From the NCBI RefSeq assembly GCF_001187905.1, contig NZ_LGIS01000026.1:186001-250000 (forward strand): 64,000 bases of DNA, in the 5' to 3' direction. The position numbers and the translations under genes are program-made. The notes beneath the pieces were generated by a model. It saw nothing but the letters and a program-made list of their open reading frames with translations. It searched no databases and was not told the DNA's origin. Numbering within the stretch: the stretch's first letter is position 1; the number at the start of each line of letters is the position of its first letter. Below are positions 1 through 9,133 of the stretch, piece after piece. The stretch comes from Pantoea sp. RIT-PI-b (GTDB lineage Bacteria; Pseudomonadota; Gammaproteobacteria; Enterobacterales; Enterobacteriaceae).

Positions 1-103
1 AATCATCTGTTTATTCCTTCGGCAATTCCGCAAAATTTCGCTCATCAATACGGCAGAAAATTTCTTAGCACCGTTTTTTACGCATTTTTATTTTTTAGCT
101 GGC

Positions 104-119
104 TGGCATACTTTCTGCA
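104..119 (+). promoter_or_regulatory. candidate sigma-54 (RpoN) -24/-12 promoter
   Basis: The sequence TGGCATACTTTCTGCA fits the sigma-54 pattern TGGCAC-N5-TTGCA, with the invariant GG and GC elements at the exact required spacing (GG at 105-106, GC at 117-118). It lies about 85 bp upstream of the first gene of the amine/peptide catabolic cluster. RpoN control would suit a nitrogen-scavenging operon. I see no clear activator site upstream, so this rests on the match alone. Confidence 0.5.
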
Positions 120-203
120 TTAGCTTATTAGCGTGGCAGAAAAACGCAGTGCAAATCGTTAATTAGCGCGTCTGTGATGGGTGTAACAAATAAGGAATTT
201 TCC

Positions 204-1673
204 ATGTTAAGTTTCGACCCTGAAAAAGTTTTACTTCCTGCCGGTCATTATATTGGCGGGCAACATCTTAAGACGGCGGGCGCGCTGTTTGCCGTTAAGC
301 GTCCGTCCGATGGCAAAGTCTATGCCGAACTGAGCGAAGCGCAGAGTGAGGATGTCGATCGTGCCGTCACCACCGCGCATCAGGCGCTCAAAACCAGCGG
401 CTGGAGCAGCTGTGCTCCTCGTGCCAGAGGTAAAATTCTGCGTCGCTGGGCCGATCTGATTGAAAACGACTCTTTACTCGCCCAGCTCGAATCGCTCGGT
501 TCTACGCGCCCGATCAGCGATGTCATCCAGCACGAAATTCCTTTCACCGCCGAAGCCATCCGTTTCTACGCCGAGTGCGCCGACAAATACAGCGGCGACC
601 TGTTCCCGACTCAGGAGAGCAGCCTCGGCATGTTGATTGCTGAGCCCTATGGCGTGATCGGCGCCATTACGCCGTGGAATTTCCCGCTGTCGATGGCGTC
701 ATGGAAGTGCGGCCCGGCGCTGGCCGCAGGCAATGCGGTGGTGCTGAAACCTTCTGAGTTAACGCCATTCTCCACCGTGCGCATGGCCGAGCTGGCGGTG
801 CAGGCCGGCTTACCGGCAGGCGTACTGAATATCGTGCAGGGCAGCGGGGCGGTAACCGGCAGCGCGCTGGTGACGCATCCGCTGGTGCGCAAAGTCTCCT
901 TTACCGGCTCAACCGCGACCGGCGCACGCATCATGGGCGATGTGGCGCAGCACGGCATGAAACCGGTGACGCTGGAGCTGGGCGGCAAAAGTCCGCAGCT
1001 GGTGTTTGATGATGCTGGCGATATCGACGTACTGGCGCAGCGAATTCTGCGCGGCTTCACCGCCAACGGCGGCCAGGCGTGCGTCGCTGGCACCCGTCTG
1101 ATTGTGCAGCGCGGCATTGCGCAGCCGTTGCTGGATCGTCTGGTGGCGCTGTGTCAGCAACCGCGCCCGGGCGTCACCTGGCAGGAGAGCAGCCGCTATG
1201 CGCCGCTGATTGATGAGCGCCAGGGCAAAAAAGTGGCCTCGGTGATTGCCGATGCCAAAGCGCAGGGTGCTGAAGTGCTGGTGGGAGGCGAACGCTTCGC
1301 CGACACCGCAGAAGGCTGGTTCTGGCAGCCAACGCTGCTGTGCGCTGTCGCTAACGATAATCCGGCGGTGCAGCAGGAAATTTTTGGCCCGGTGCTCACC
1401 GTGCAGCAGTTTGACGACGAAGAGGAGGGGCTGGCACTGGCGGCGCACGAAACCTACGGCCTGTGCGCCGGCGTGCATACGCTGAGCCTGCCGCGCGCCC
1501 TGCGATCGGTGCGCGCGCTGGAGTCCGGCACCGTGTGGGTCAATCGCTATGGCCGCTCCGGCGATTTCATTATCCCGACCGGCGGTTTTCTCGGCTCGGG
1601 CATTGGCAAGGATCTGGGACGTCAGGCATTCCAGGCCTGTCAGCGCCAGAAGAGTGTGTTAATCGATTTCTAA
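204..1673 (+). CDS. NAD(P)-dependent aldehyde dehydrogenase
   Basis: This is a 489-residue member of the aldehyde dehydrogenase superfamily, which oxidises aldehydes to carboxylic acids in the cytoplasm. The catalytic cysteine is C293 in GGQACVAGTR, and the general-base glutamate is E258 in LELGGKSP. The cofactor-binding motifs PWNFP and FTGSTATG and the late EIFGPVL motif are all present, and the length is normal. The ATG at 204 is preceded by AAGGA at 192-196; an in-frame ATG at 174 lacks such a site. It is the first gene of a cluster that goes on to a HAD hydrolase, an FAD oxidoreductase and a peptide transporter, so it probably oxidises the aldehyde released by that oxidoreductase. The substrate cannot be read from the sequence. 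Confidence 0.93.
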   Translation: MLSFDPEKVLLPAGHYIGGQHLKTAGALFAVKRPSDGKVYAELSEAQSEDVDRAVTTAHQALKTSGWSSCAPRARGKILRRWADLIENDSLLAQLESLGSTRPISDVIQHEIPFTAEAIRFYAECADKYSGDLFPTQESSLGMLIAEPYGVIGAITPWNFPLSMASWKCGPALAAGNAVVLKPSELTPFSTVRMAELAVQAGLPAGVLNIVQGSGAVTGSALVTHPLVRKVSFTGSTATGARIMGDVAQHGMKPVTLELGGKSPQLVFDDAGDIDVLAQRILRGFTANGGQACVAGTRLIVQRGIAQPLLDRLVALCQQPRPGVTWQESSRYAPLIDERQGKKVASVIADAKAQGAEVLVGGERFADTAEGWFWQPTLLCAVANDNPAVQQEIFGPVLTVQQFDDEEEGLALAAHETYGLCAGVHTLSLPRALRSVRALESGTVWVNRYGRSGDFIIPTGGFLGSGIGKDLGRQAFQACQRQKSVLIDF

Positions 1674-1701
1674 TTTATCTCCCTAACCGCGAGGTCGCTT
1701 C

Positions 1702-2370
1702 ATGGCACTGTTTAAACCGAAATTCATCACCTTTGATTGTTATGGCACGCTGATCAATTTTGATATGGCGGGTGCAGCCGAACGCTGCTTTAAAGATCGC
1801 GTAGCGCCGCAGGAGATGCTGGCCTTCACCACCGATTTCGCCCGCTACCGTCGCGACGAAGTGCTCGGCGCGTGGAAGCCGTACTACGCGGTGGTCAGCG
1901 ATGCGTTAGAGCGCACCTGTAAAAAATGGGGCGTGCAGTGGAGCAAAGCGGACAGCGATTTTATCTACACCGACTGCGCCACCTGGGGTCCACATCCTGA
2001 CGTGCCCGCCGGCTTAGCCAAAGTGGCCAAAGAATTCCCGCTGGTGCTGCTCACCAACTCTATGAAAGACCTGATTCCCCACCACGTGCCACGTCTCGGC
2101 GCACCGATTCACATGACCATCACCGCCGAAGAAGTCGGCGCGTATAAGCCGCAGATGAAAGGCTTCGAGTACATGCTGGATAAGCTGAACTGCGGCCCCG
2201 AAGAGATTCTGCACGTCTCATCGAGCCTGCGTTACGACCTGATGACCTGTCACGACATGGGCATTAAAAACAAGGTGTGGGTCAATCGCGGTCACGATCC
2301 GGCTAATCCGGCGTATGAATACACCGAAATCAGCGATATCGGCGGACTGCCCGCTGTGGTTGGACTGTAA
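1702..2370 (+). CDS. HAD-superfamily hydrolase, 2-haloacid dehalogenase type II-like
   Basis: This 222-residue cytoplasmic protein has the HAD fold. Motif I is FDCYGTLIN with nucleophile D12, motif II is LLTNSM, and the motif III lysine lies in AYKPQMKGF. The overall pattern is that of type II haloacid dehalogenases (L-2-haloacid to D-2-hydroxyacid), but many relatives act on phosphate esters or unknown acids, so the class is clearer than the reaction. It follows the aldehyde dehydrogenase by 28 bp and precedes the FAD oxidoreductase by 14 bp, which suggests one transcript. A GhrA-like 2-hydroxyacid dehydrogenase occurs later in the same cluster and could act on a hydroxyacid product; that link is inference. 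Confidence 0.85.
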   Translation: MALFKPKFITFDCYGTLINFDMAGAAERCFKDRVAPQEMLAFTTDFARYRRDEVLGAWKPYYAVVSDALERTCKKWGVQWSKADSDFIYTDCATWGPHPDVPAGLAKVAKEFPLVLLTNSMKDLIPHHVPRLGAPIHMTITAEEVGAYKPQMKGFEYMLDKLNCGPEEILHVSSSLRYDLMTCHDMGIKNKVWVNRGHDPANPAYEYTEISDIGGLPAVVGL

Positions 2371-2384
2371 ACCTGGAGGCGGCG

Positions 2385-3662
2385 ATGAAACTCGAATCAT
2401 TCTGGCAAGCCACCGCGCCAATGTTTAGTGGCGCAGCGACCGGCCCGCTCCCGAGCGTAGCCGATGTGGTGGTGATTGGCGGGGGCTTTACCGGCGTCTC
2501 GACGGCGCTCAACCTGGCGCGCAGCGGCATCAATGTGGTGCTGCTGGAGAGCGGCGAGGTGATGAGCCAGGCATCGGCACGCAACGGCGGGCACTGCAAT
2601 ACCGGCGTGGCGCAGAACTTTGCCTCACTGGTGGAGAGCCAGGGAATCGAGCAGGCCAGCCGCTTCTATCGTGCCTACGACGACGCGGTGAGCTATGTCG
2701 AACAGCTGGTGCACGACGAGCAGATTGATTGTGATTTCCGCCTGTGCGGCAAACTGAAATTGGCCAGTAAAGCCTCGCATTTTCCCGGTCTGCGCAGCGC
2801 GTGGCAGTTGATGCGCGACACCGTCGACCCGGAAATCGAACTGATTAGCAAAGATGAGATTCGCCGTGAAGTGGGCAGCGACGCCTTTCACGGCGGCCTG
2901 CTGCAGAAGCGCGGCGGCCAGATGCACATGGGCAAGTTTGGCATTGGCCTGGCAGAAGCCGCCGCGCGCAGCGGGGCGAAGATCTTCCCGCATCACGCGG
3001 TCACCGGTTTAGCCCGTCTTGACGGTTATCGCCACCGCGTCACCACCGCGCACGGCGAGATCGTTGCCGACAAAGTGATGATGGCTACCGGCGTCTCTAA
3101 CGAAGGCCCGTTCCCGTGGTTCCAGCGCCGTATCGTGCCGGTTGGCAGTTTTATTGTGGTCACCGAACCGCTCGGCGATGCAGTGATCAATCAGGTGTTG
3201 CCACAGGATCGCACTTACGTGACCTCGCTGAATATCGGCAACTACTTCCGTACCACCGCCGATCGTCGGCTGGTGTTTGGCGGTCGTGCCCGTTTTGCCG
3301 TCAGCAATCCTACCTCCGATACGCGCAGTGGCGACGTGCTGCGGGCGGCGATGACCGCGCTCTTCCCGCAGCTGGGCAAGTCACGCATCGATTACTGCTG
3401 GGGCGGCATGGTGGATATGACCGCCGACCGTTTGCCGCACGCCGGTGAACAAGACGGCGTGTTTTATTCGATGGGCTACAGCGGCCACGGTACGCAGATG
3501 TCGGTGTGGATGGGCCGCGTGATGGCCGATCTGCTGGCGGAAAAACGTAACGAAAATCCCTGGCAGCGCGATACCTGGCCTGCGCTGCCCGGTTACCACG
3601 GTAAGCCGTGGTTTTTGCCCCTGGCGGGCTTGTATTACAAAGCCAAGGACCGGCTGTCGTAA
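2385..3662 (+). CDS. FAD-dependent amine/amino-acid oxidoreductase (DAO family, PuuB/OrdL-like)
   Basis: This 425-residue protein carries an N-terminal Rossmann dinucleotide-binding motif, VIGGGFTGVSTAL (glycines from residue 32), followed by the SARNGGHCNTG segment. A C-terminal FAD-binding segment, YSMGYSGHGTQMS, completes the DAO fold seen in gamma-glutamylputrescine oxidase and related glycine or sarcosine oxidases. It would oxidise a C-N bond, giving an aldehyde or keto acid plus ammonia or an amine, and the aldehyde dehydrogenase upstream fits as the next step. The gene sits 14 bp after the HAD gene with a GGAGG ribosome site. A REP pair separates it from the transporter genes. The substrate is unknown. 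Confidence 0.88.
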   Translation: MKLESFWQATAPMFSGAATGPLPSVADVVVIGGGFTGVSTALNLARSGINVVLLESGEVMSQASARNGGHCNTGVAQNFASLVESQGIEQASRFYRAYDDAVSYVEQLVHDEQIDCDFRLCGKLKLASKASHFPGLRSAWQLMRDTVDPEIELISKDEIRREVGSDAFHGGLLQKRGGQMHMGKFGIGLAEAAARSGAKIFPHHAVTGLARLDGYRHRVTTAHGEIVADKVMMATGVSNEGPFPWFQRRIVPVGSFIVVTEPLGDAVINQVLPQDRTYVTSLNIGNYFRTTADRRLVFGGRARFAVSNPTSDTRSGDVLRAAMTALFPQLGKSRIDYCWGGMVDMTADRLPHAGEQDGVFYSMGYSGHGTQMSVWMGRVMADLLAEKRNENPWQRDTWPALPGYHGKPWFLPLAGLYYKAKDRLS

Positions 3663-3684
3663 GAACCTGTGCGGCCATACAAAC

Positions 3685-3750
3685 GGTCGCCATGAATGGC
3701 GACCCTACGGTGATGATGCGGGTTTTGTAGGGGCGCCATTTATGGCGACC
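3685..3750. repeat. REP pair (inverted)
   Basis: Two copies of the palindrome GGTCGCCAT-NN-ATGGCGACC occur in opposite orientation, at 3685-3704 and 3732-3750 (the second has one mismatch). They are joined by CTAC and GTAG tetranucleotides on the inner sides. The pair lies between the oxidoreductase and the transporter binding protein and may terminate or stabilise mRNA. Confidence 0.9.
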
Positions 3751-3801
3751 GCGTAAAAGACGAAAACGAAATCAACAACAATTCATATTGAGGGTGTGCA
3801 G

Positions 3802-5406
3802 ATGAGTAAATTCGATAAAGAGTCTGACGCTGTAAATCCGGCCCTGAACCGCATGCTGACCGAAGGGTCAATGTCGCGCCGTGGCCTGATGAAGTTGTTG
3901 TCTGCCGGTGCCGTGATGAGCAGCGGTTTGATCGCTTTCCCGCAGATGAGCTTTGCGGCCACCGCTCCAGTGAAAGGCGGCAAGCTGCGCGCCGCCATGT
4001 CCAACGCCTCAGCTACCGATACGCTCGATCCGGCCAAAGGCAACAACAGCGGCGATTACACCCGTCAATTCATGGTCTACAGCGGCCTGACCGAGCTGGA
4101 TAAAAGCCTCGCGGTGCAGCCGGCGCTGGCGGAATCGCTCGATTCCAGCGACGGCATCACCTGGCAGATCAAACTGCGCAAAGGCGTGACCTTCCATGAC
4201 GGCAAACCGCTGACCGCCAAAGACGTCATCTACTCGCTGAGCCGCCATAAAGACCCAGCGGTGGCCTCCAACGCCTTTAAGCTGGCCGATCAGTTCAAAA
4301 CCTTCACTGCGGTAAACGATAACGAAATCACGCTGGAACTCAGCCAGGCCAACTTCGACGTGCCGTTTATGCTGGCCAGCGCGCCGTTCCTGATCGTGCA
4401 GGACGGTACCAAAGATTTCAGCAAGGGCATCGGCACCGGGCCGTTCAAGCTGAAAGAGTTCACACCGGGCGTGCGTTCGGTCGGGGTGAAGAACCCCAAT
4501 TACTACAAGCCAGGGCTGCCGCATCTCGATGAAGTGGAGCTGCTGGGCGTCACCGATCAAGCCGCGCGCGTCAACGCGCTAATGTCGGGCGATCTGCACA
4601 TCGTCTCTACCCTGAGCGCCGCCGACTGCAACCGCATTAAAGCGACGGCCGATTACGGCGTGCTGGAGAGTAAATCCGGCATGTACACCAACCTGATTGT
4701 GCGCACTGACGTTAAGCCGGGCAGCAACGAAGACTTCGTGCTGGCGATGAAGTATCTGCAGCCGCGCGACATCCTGGTGAAAACCGTGCTGCAGGGTTAT
4801 GGCGACGTCAGTAACGATACGCCGGTACCGCCATGGCATCCGCTGTACAACGCCGATCTCAAACCGCGCCCGCTGGATGCCGAGAAAGCCAAATTCCACA
4901 TCGAGAAAGCCGGGATGAAGGGCGCGACGGTGGAGATTATCACCACGCCAAACATTGAGGGGTCGGTGGAGGGCGGCCAGCTGATTCAGCAGGTGTCGCG
5001 CAGTACCGGCCTCAACATCAAAGTGCGTCGCGTGCCGTATGACGGTTACTGGTCCACGCACTGGACCAAAGATCCGGTCGGCTATGGCTCAATTAACCCG
5101 CGCCCGACGCTGGATATGCTGTTCTCGCAGTTCTATCTCTCATCGGCGGCGAATAACGAATCGGGCTGGAAGAATGCGCAATTTGACCAACTGGTGGTGG
5201 CGGCACGCGGCGAGCGTGAGCAGACCAAACGTAAGCAGATGTACGGTGACATGCAGAAGCTGATTTACGATCACTGCGGCACCATTATCCCAACCTTTAT
5301 CAGCTCCACCGATGGCTACAGCAAGAAAGTCGGCGGCGTGGAAGCCTGGCCAAGCGGCATGATGATGGGCTATCGCTTCCATGAGTTCGCCTGGCTGAAT
5401 GCCTGA
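3802..5406 (+). CDS. ABC transporter periplasmic substrate-binding protein, dipeptide/oligopeptide type (SBP_bac_5)
   Basis: This 534-residue protein belongs to the DppA/OppA-type extracellular solute-binding family. Near the N-terminus a twin-arginine motif (SRRGLMKLL) precedes a hydrophobic stretch ending in SFAA, so export through the Tat pathway is likely; this is less usual than Sec export for the family. Family hallmarks include LDPAKGN near the start of the mature part and WQIKLRKGVTFHDGKPLTAKD. The ATG at 3802 has GAGGG 7 bp upstream; a GTG at 3796 is less likely. It heads a transporter set with two permeases and a double ATPase, so it delivers the ligand, probably a peptide or modified amino acid, for the catabolic enzymes upstream. 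Confidence 0.92.
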   Translation: MSKFDKESDAVNPALNRMLTEGSMSRRGLMKLLSAGAVMSSGLIAFPQMSFAATAPVKGGKLRAAMSNASATDTLDPAKGNNSGDYTRQFMVYSGLTELDKSLAVQPALAESLDSSDGITWQIKLRKGVTFHDGKPLTAKDVIYSLSRHKDPAVASNAFKLADQFKTFTAVNDNEITLELSQANFDVPFMLASAPFLIVQDGTKDFSKGIGTGPFKLKEFTPGVRSVGVKNPNYYKPGLPHLDEVELLGVTDQAARVNALMSGDLHIVSTLSAADCNRIKATADYGVLESKSGMYTNLIVRTDVKPGSNEDFVLAMKYLQPRDILVKTVLQGYGDVSNDTPVPPWHPLYNADLKPRPLDAEKAKFHIEKAGMKGATVEIITTPNIEGSVEGGQLIQQVSRSTGLNIKVRRVPYDGYWSTHWTKDPVGYGSINPRPTLDMLFSQFYLSSAANNESGWKNAQFDQLVVAARGEREQTKRKQMYGDMQKLIYDHCGTIIPTFISSTDGYSKKVGGVEAWPSGMMMGYRFHEFAWLNA

Positions 5407-5411
5407 CCTCG

Positions 5412-5535
5412 GGTCGCCATTGATGGCGCAATGCCGCTCACGTAAGCAATAAATTGGCTGGCTATGCAGGTGCGCATGAATGCGCACCCTACGAAAACCC
5501 AGCGCGGTAACGTAGGGTCGCCATTCATGGCGACC
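5412..5535. repeat. REP cluster (three elements, two hairpin sequences)
   Basis: A degenerate REP (5412-5428) is followed by GGTGCGCAT-GA-ATGCGCACC at 5469-5488 with CTAC after it, and then by GTAG with GGTCGCCAT-TC-ATGGCGACC at 5516-5535. The two intact hairpins differ in sequence, but both stems pair fully. They fill most of the gap between binding protein and permease and may lower downstream expression relative to the binding protein. Confidence 0.88.
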
Positions 5536-5576
5536 GTTTATCCGGTGCCTGATGATTCTGTACGAGGAGATCGCCG

Positions 5577-6530
5577 ATGAACCGATACATGTTGTTCCTG
5601 ATTGCCCGGCGCGCAGGCGCGGGCATCCTGACCTTACTTATCGTCTCGGCGGTGGTGTTCTTTATTACCAGCCTGCTGCCCGGCGACGCTGCGCAGATGA
5701 TTCTGGGGCAAAATGCCACGCCGGAGACGGTGGCGGCGTTACGCCAGCAGCTGGGACTCGATCAGCCGCTGCTGGTGCGCTACTTCACCTGGCTCACCGG
5801 CATGCTGCAAGGGGATTTTGGCACCTCGTTCGCCAGCCATCTGCCGGTGCTGCAGCTGGTGGAGCAGCGCATTCCCGCCACGCTGCAGTTGGCCGGCATT
5901 ACCACGGTGATTTGTGTGCCGCTGGCGCTGCTGATTGGCATCATCGCGGCGATGAATCGCGGCTCTGCGCTGGATCGCTTCCTGGTGATCAGCACCATGG
6001 CCACCGTCGCCGTACCGGAGTTTCTGGTGGCGACCGTGGCGGTACTGATCTTCGCGGTGAAGCTGCATTGGGTGTCGGCAATGTCGTTTGGCAGCCCGAA
6101 TATGGATGTCATTAGCTACCTCAAAGCCTATGCGCTACCGGTGCTGACGCTATGCTGCGTGCTGGTGGCACAGATGGCGCGCATGACACGATCCGCCATC
6201 ATCAACCAACTCGACAGCCCCTATCTGGAGATGGCGCTGCTGAAAGGCGTGTCGCCGCTGCGTGCAGTGCTGCGTCACGCGCTGCCGAATGCGGTCGGGC
6301 CGATTGCCAATGCCATCTCGCTCAGCCTGTCATATCTGTTCGGCGGGGTGATCATCATCGAATCGATCTTCAGCTATCCCGGCCTGGCGAGTGCGCTGGT
6401 CGATGCGGTGAGCAACCGCGATCTGCCGGTGGTGCAGCTGTGCGTGATGCTGTTCGCCGCCTGCTATCTGGTGCTGCTGCTGGCGGCCGATATCCTCACC
6501 ATCGCCTTTAACCCGAAGTGGAGGAGCTGA
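5577..6530 (+). CDS. ABC transporter permease, DppB/OppB type
   Basis: This 317-residue inner-membrane protein starts with the conserved RRAGAGILTLLIVSAVVFFI helix that is typical of DppB/OppB/GsiC permeases. The EAA loop that docks on the ATPase is recognisable in LKGVSPLRAVLRHALPNA near residue 225, and about six membrane segments are visible. The ATG follows GAGGAG closely. The stop codon overlaps the next permease start as TGATG, which indicates translational coupling. It forms the first half of the membrane channel for the peptide-type transporter of this cluster. Confidence 0.92.
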   Translation: MNRYMLFLIARRAGAGILTLLIVSAVVFFITSLLPGDAAQMILGQNATPETVAALRQQLGLDQPLLVRYFTWLTGMLQGDFGTSFASHLPVLQLVEQRIPATLQLAGITTVICVPLALLIGIIAAMNRGSALDRFLVISTMATVAVPEFLVATVAVLIFAVKLHWVSAMSFGSPNMDVISYLKAYALPVLTLCCVLVAQMARMTRSAIINQLDSPYLEMALLKGVSPLRAVLRHALPNAVGPIANAISLSLSYLFGGVIIIESIFSYPGLASALVDAVSNRDLPVVQLCVMLFAACYLVLLLAADILTIAFNPKWRS

Positions 6531-7381
6531 TGAATACATTGCTGCTGCCTGTACGTCTGTTTCAGTCGCTGTCGGTCTCCGGCCGCATCGGCCTGCTGAT
6601 CTCCCTGTTTTGGCTCTGTATGGCGCTGTTCGGCACCCAGCTGGCCCCGCACAGCGTGGAAGATATCGGCGGCGGGCCGATGCTGGGCGGCATGACGTCT
6701 GCCAACTTGCTCGGCACTGATTATCTGGGCCGCGATATCCTCAGCCGCATTCTTTACGGCGCGAAATTCTCCATTGGCCTGGCGCTCACCGCTGCGCTCT
6801 GTGCCAGCATCATCGGTACTTTGCTGGCGCTGCTGGCGGCGGTCGCCGGGCGCTGGCTGGAAGAGGTGCTGGGGCGCGTGAACGATGCGCTGCTGGTGCT
6901 GCCGGGCAAAGTGCTGTCGCTGATGATTGTCGCGGTGTTTGGCTCTTCACTGCCAATGCTGATCCTTACCGCCATCTTCACCTACTGGCCGGGCGCATTC
7001 CGTATCGCCTTCGCCATGGCGAGCAGCTTGCGCAATATGGATTACGTGCGTGCGTCGCGTTTGCGCGGTGAAAGCCGCTGGTACGTGGCGATCCATGACA
7101 TCCTGCCAAATATGGTGCACCCGATGCTTACCGACTTTGGCCTGCGCTTTGTCTATATCGTGCTGCTCCTGAGCGGTTTGAGCTTCCTCGGCCTCGGCGT
7201 GCAACCGCCTTATGCCGACTGGGGCACGCTGGTGCGTGAGAACCTGCAGGGCTTATTCAACGGTTCGCCTGCGGTACTGATGCCGGCGGTGGCGATTGCC
7301 AGCCTGACCATTGGTGCCAACCTGTTTATCGATAGCCTGCAGCAGATGCGTCCGCTGACGCTCGCGAAGGAGGGAGCATGA
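6530..7381 (+). CDS. ABC transporter permease, DppC/OppC type
   Basis: This 283-residue second permease subunit has the DppC-type N-terminal features LLGTDYLGRDILSRILYGAKFS and an EAA loop with ASRLRGESRWYVAIHDILPN. I chose the ATG at 6530, which overlaps the upstream stop by one base and has GGAG a few bases before it, over a GTG at 6518. It pairs with the preceding permease in the membrane. Its end overlaps the ATPase gene by 4 bp (ATGA), so the three genes are translationally coupled. Confidence 0.92.
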   Translation: MNTLLLPVRLFQSLSVSGRIGLLISLFWLCMALFGTQLAPHSVEDIGGGPMLGGMTSANLLGTDYLGRDILSRILYGAKFSIGLALTAALCASIIGTLLALLAAVAGRWLEEVLGRVNDALLVLPGKVLSLMIVAVFGSSLPMLILTAIFTYWPGAFRIAFAMASSLRNMDYVRASRLRGESRWYVAIHDILPNMVHPMLTDFGLRFVYIVLLLSGLSFLGLGVQPPYADWGTLVRENLQGLFNGSPAVLMPAVAIASLTIGANLFIDSLQQMRPLTLAKEGA

Positions 7382-9042
7382 ACGTGACGCCACATACCGC
7401 CATGCCGGTGATCTCGGTTGAGAACCTGCGCGTCACCGCGCAGACCGACAAAGGCGAAGAGATCGATCTGGTTGCTGATATTCGTTTTACCGTGCAGAGA
7501 GGAGAAGTGCTGGCGCTGATTGGCGAATCCGGCTCCGGCAAAACCACCATTGCCATGGCGTTGATGGGTTATGCGCGCCACGGCTGCCGCATCGCCGACG
7601 GCAATATTCATATGGCCGGCACCGACGTGCGCAGCCTGTCGCCGGGCCAGCTGCGCGCGTTTCGTGGCAACAAAGTGGCCTATATCGCGCAGAGTGCGGC
7701 GGCGTCGTTTAACCCCGGCATGCGCATTCTCGATCAGGTGATTGAGCCGGTGGTGATCCACGGCACTATGAAGCGCAAAGACGCCAAACAGAAGGCGATT
7801 GCGCTGTTCCGTGAGCTGGCGCTGCCCAATCCCGACACCATCGGCGATCGCTTTCCGCATCAGGTTTCCGGTGGACAGCTGCAGCGTTTGATGACGGCAA
7901 TGGCGCTGATTGGCGATCCGGATGTGGTGATCCTCGACGAACCGACCACCGCGCTGGACGTGACGACCCAGGTTGAGGTGCTAAAAGCGTTTCGCCGCGT
8001 GGTAGCGCAGCGTGGCGTAACGGCGATTTACGTCAGCCACGATTTGGCGGTGGTGGCGCAGATGGCGGATCGTATTCTGGTGCTGCTGCGCGGTCAGATG
8101 GCGGAGTACGGCACCACCGAACGACTGATTGGCGCCCCGCAGGCGGACTACACCAAACTGCTGATGGAGGCGGCGCGACAGAAAGAGCGCCCAAGCAGCT
8201 GGACCTGCGCCGAGGCGGATATGCAGCCGCTGATGGAAGTGCGCGATCTCAGCGCCGGTTATGGCCCGCGCGACAGCAATGGACATTCTAAAATTCGCAT
8301 TCTTGAAGACATCAATCTGAAGCTGTGGAAAGGGCAGGCGATTGGCATCATTGGCGAGTCCGGTTCGGGTAAAACCACGCTGGCGCACGCCATTGCTGGA
8401 CTGAACGCGCCGAGTCACGGCCATATTCTGTTTAACGGTCATTACATCAATGGCGACATGCATAAGCGCCCGGACAATGAGCTGCGCCGCATTCAATATG
8501 TGTTCCAGATGGCCGATACCGCGCTGAATCCGGCGCACAGCGTCGGGCAGATTTTGTCGCGTCCGTTGACGCTGTTCCACGGCCTGAAAGGGGCCGATCG
8601 CGATCGCCGTCTGCATCAGTTGCTGGATCTGGTGAAGCTGCCGCGCACCGTGCTGTGGCGCCGCCCGTGGGCGCTCTCCGGCGGGCAGAAGCAGCGCGTC
8701 AACCTGGCGCGCGCGCTGGCGGCGGAGCCAGATTTGATTCTGTGCGATGAAGTGACCTCGGCGTTAGATACCGTGGTGGCTGCCGCGGTGCTGGATTTGA
8801 TCAGCGAACTACGCCGCGAGCTCGGGCTGTCGGTGCTGTTTATCAGCCATGACATGCATGCGGTTCGCGCCGTTTGTGATGATATTGTGGTGATGAAGTC
8901 GGGCAGAATAGTGACCCAAATCGCCCGCGCCGACTATGACAAACCGACCAGCGAACTCTATTTCGAACGCCTGAAACGCGCGGTGCCTGAACTGCGCCAG
9001 GGCTGGCTGGATGAGCACGAAGAGGTGCTGAAGGCAGAGTAA
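7378..9042 (+). CDS. ABC transporter ATP-binding protein with two fused nucleotide-binding domains (DppD-DppF type)
   Basis: This 554-residue cytoplasmic ATPase combines in one chain the two ATPase subunits that are separate in most dipeptide transporters. Domain 1 has Walker A GESGSGKTT (about residues 49-57), signature VSGGQLQR and Walker B VILDEPTTALD. Domain 2, from about residue 280, has a second GESGSGKTT, signature LSGGQKQR and Walker B LILCDEVTSALD. The layout resembles GsiA and YejF. Both sites look catalytically complete. It energises the two permeases encoded just upstream and is the last transporter gene, followed by a REP pair. Confidence 0.93.
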   Translation: MNVTPHTAMPVISVENLRVTAQTDKGEEIDLVADIRFTVQRGEVLALIGESGSGKTTIAMALMGYARHGCRIADGNIHMAGTDVRSLSPGQLRAFRGNKVAYIAQSAAASFNPGMRILDQVIEPVVIHGTMKRKDAKQKAIALFRELALPNPDTIGDRFPHQVSGGQLQRLMTAMALIGDPDVVILDEPTTALDVTTQVEVLKAFRRVVAQRGVTAIYVSHDLAVVAQMADRILVLLRGQMAEYGTTERLIGAPQADYTKLLMEAARQKERPSSWTCAEADMQPLMEVRDLSAGYGPRDSNGHSKIRILEDINLKLWKGQAIGIIGESGSGKTTLAHAIAGLNAPSHGHILFNGHYINGDMHKRPDNELRRIQYVFQMADTALNPAHSVGQILSRPLTLFHGLKGADRDRRLHQLLDLVKLPRTVLWRRPWALSGGQKQRVNLARALAAEPDLILCDEVTSALDTVVAAAVLDLISELRRELGLSVLFISHDMHAVRAVCDDIVVMKSGRIVTQIARADYDKPTSELYFERLKRAVPELRQGWLDEHEEVLKAE

Positions 9043-9048
9043 ATGCCA

Positions 9049-9114
9049 GGTCGCCATAAATGGCGATCCTACAAAACCGGCGCTGAACCCGTAGGGTCGC
9101 CATTTATGGCGACC
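9049..9114. repeat. REP pair (inverted)
   Basis: The copies at 9049-9068 (one stem mismatch) and 9095-9114 face each other, with CCTAC and GTAGG on the inner sides. They occupy the gap between the transporter ATPase and the GNAT gene, and the only other notable content there is the AAGGA ribosome site of the next gene. Confidence 0.9.
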
Positions 9115-9133
9115 TCATTTGCAAGGAACAACC

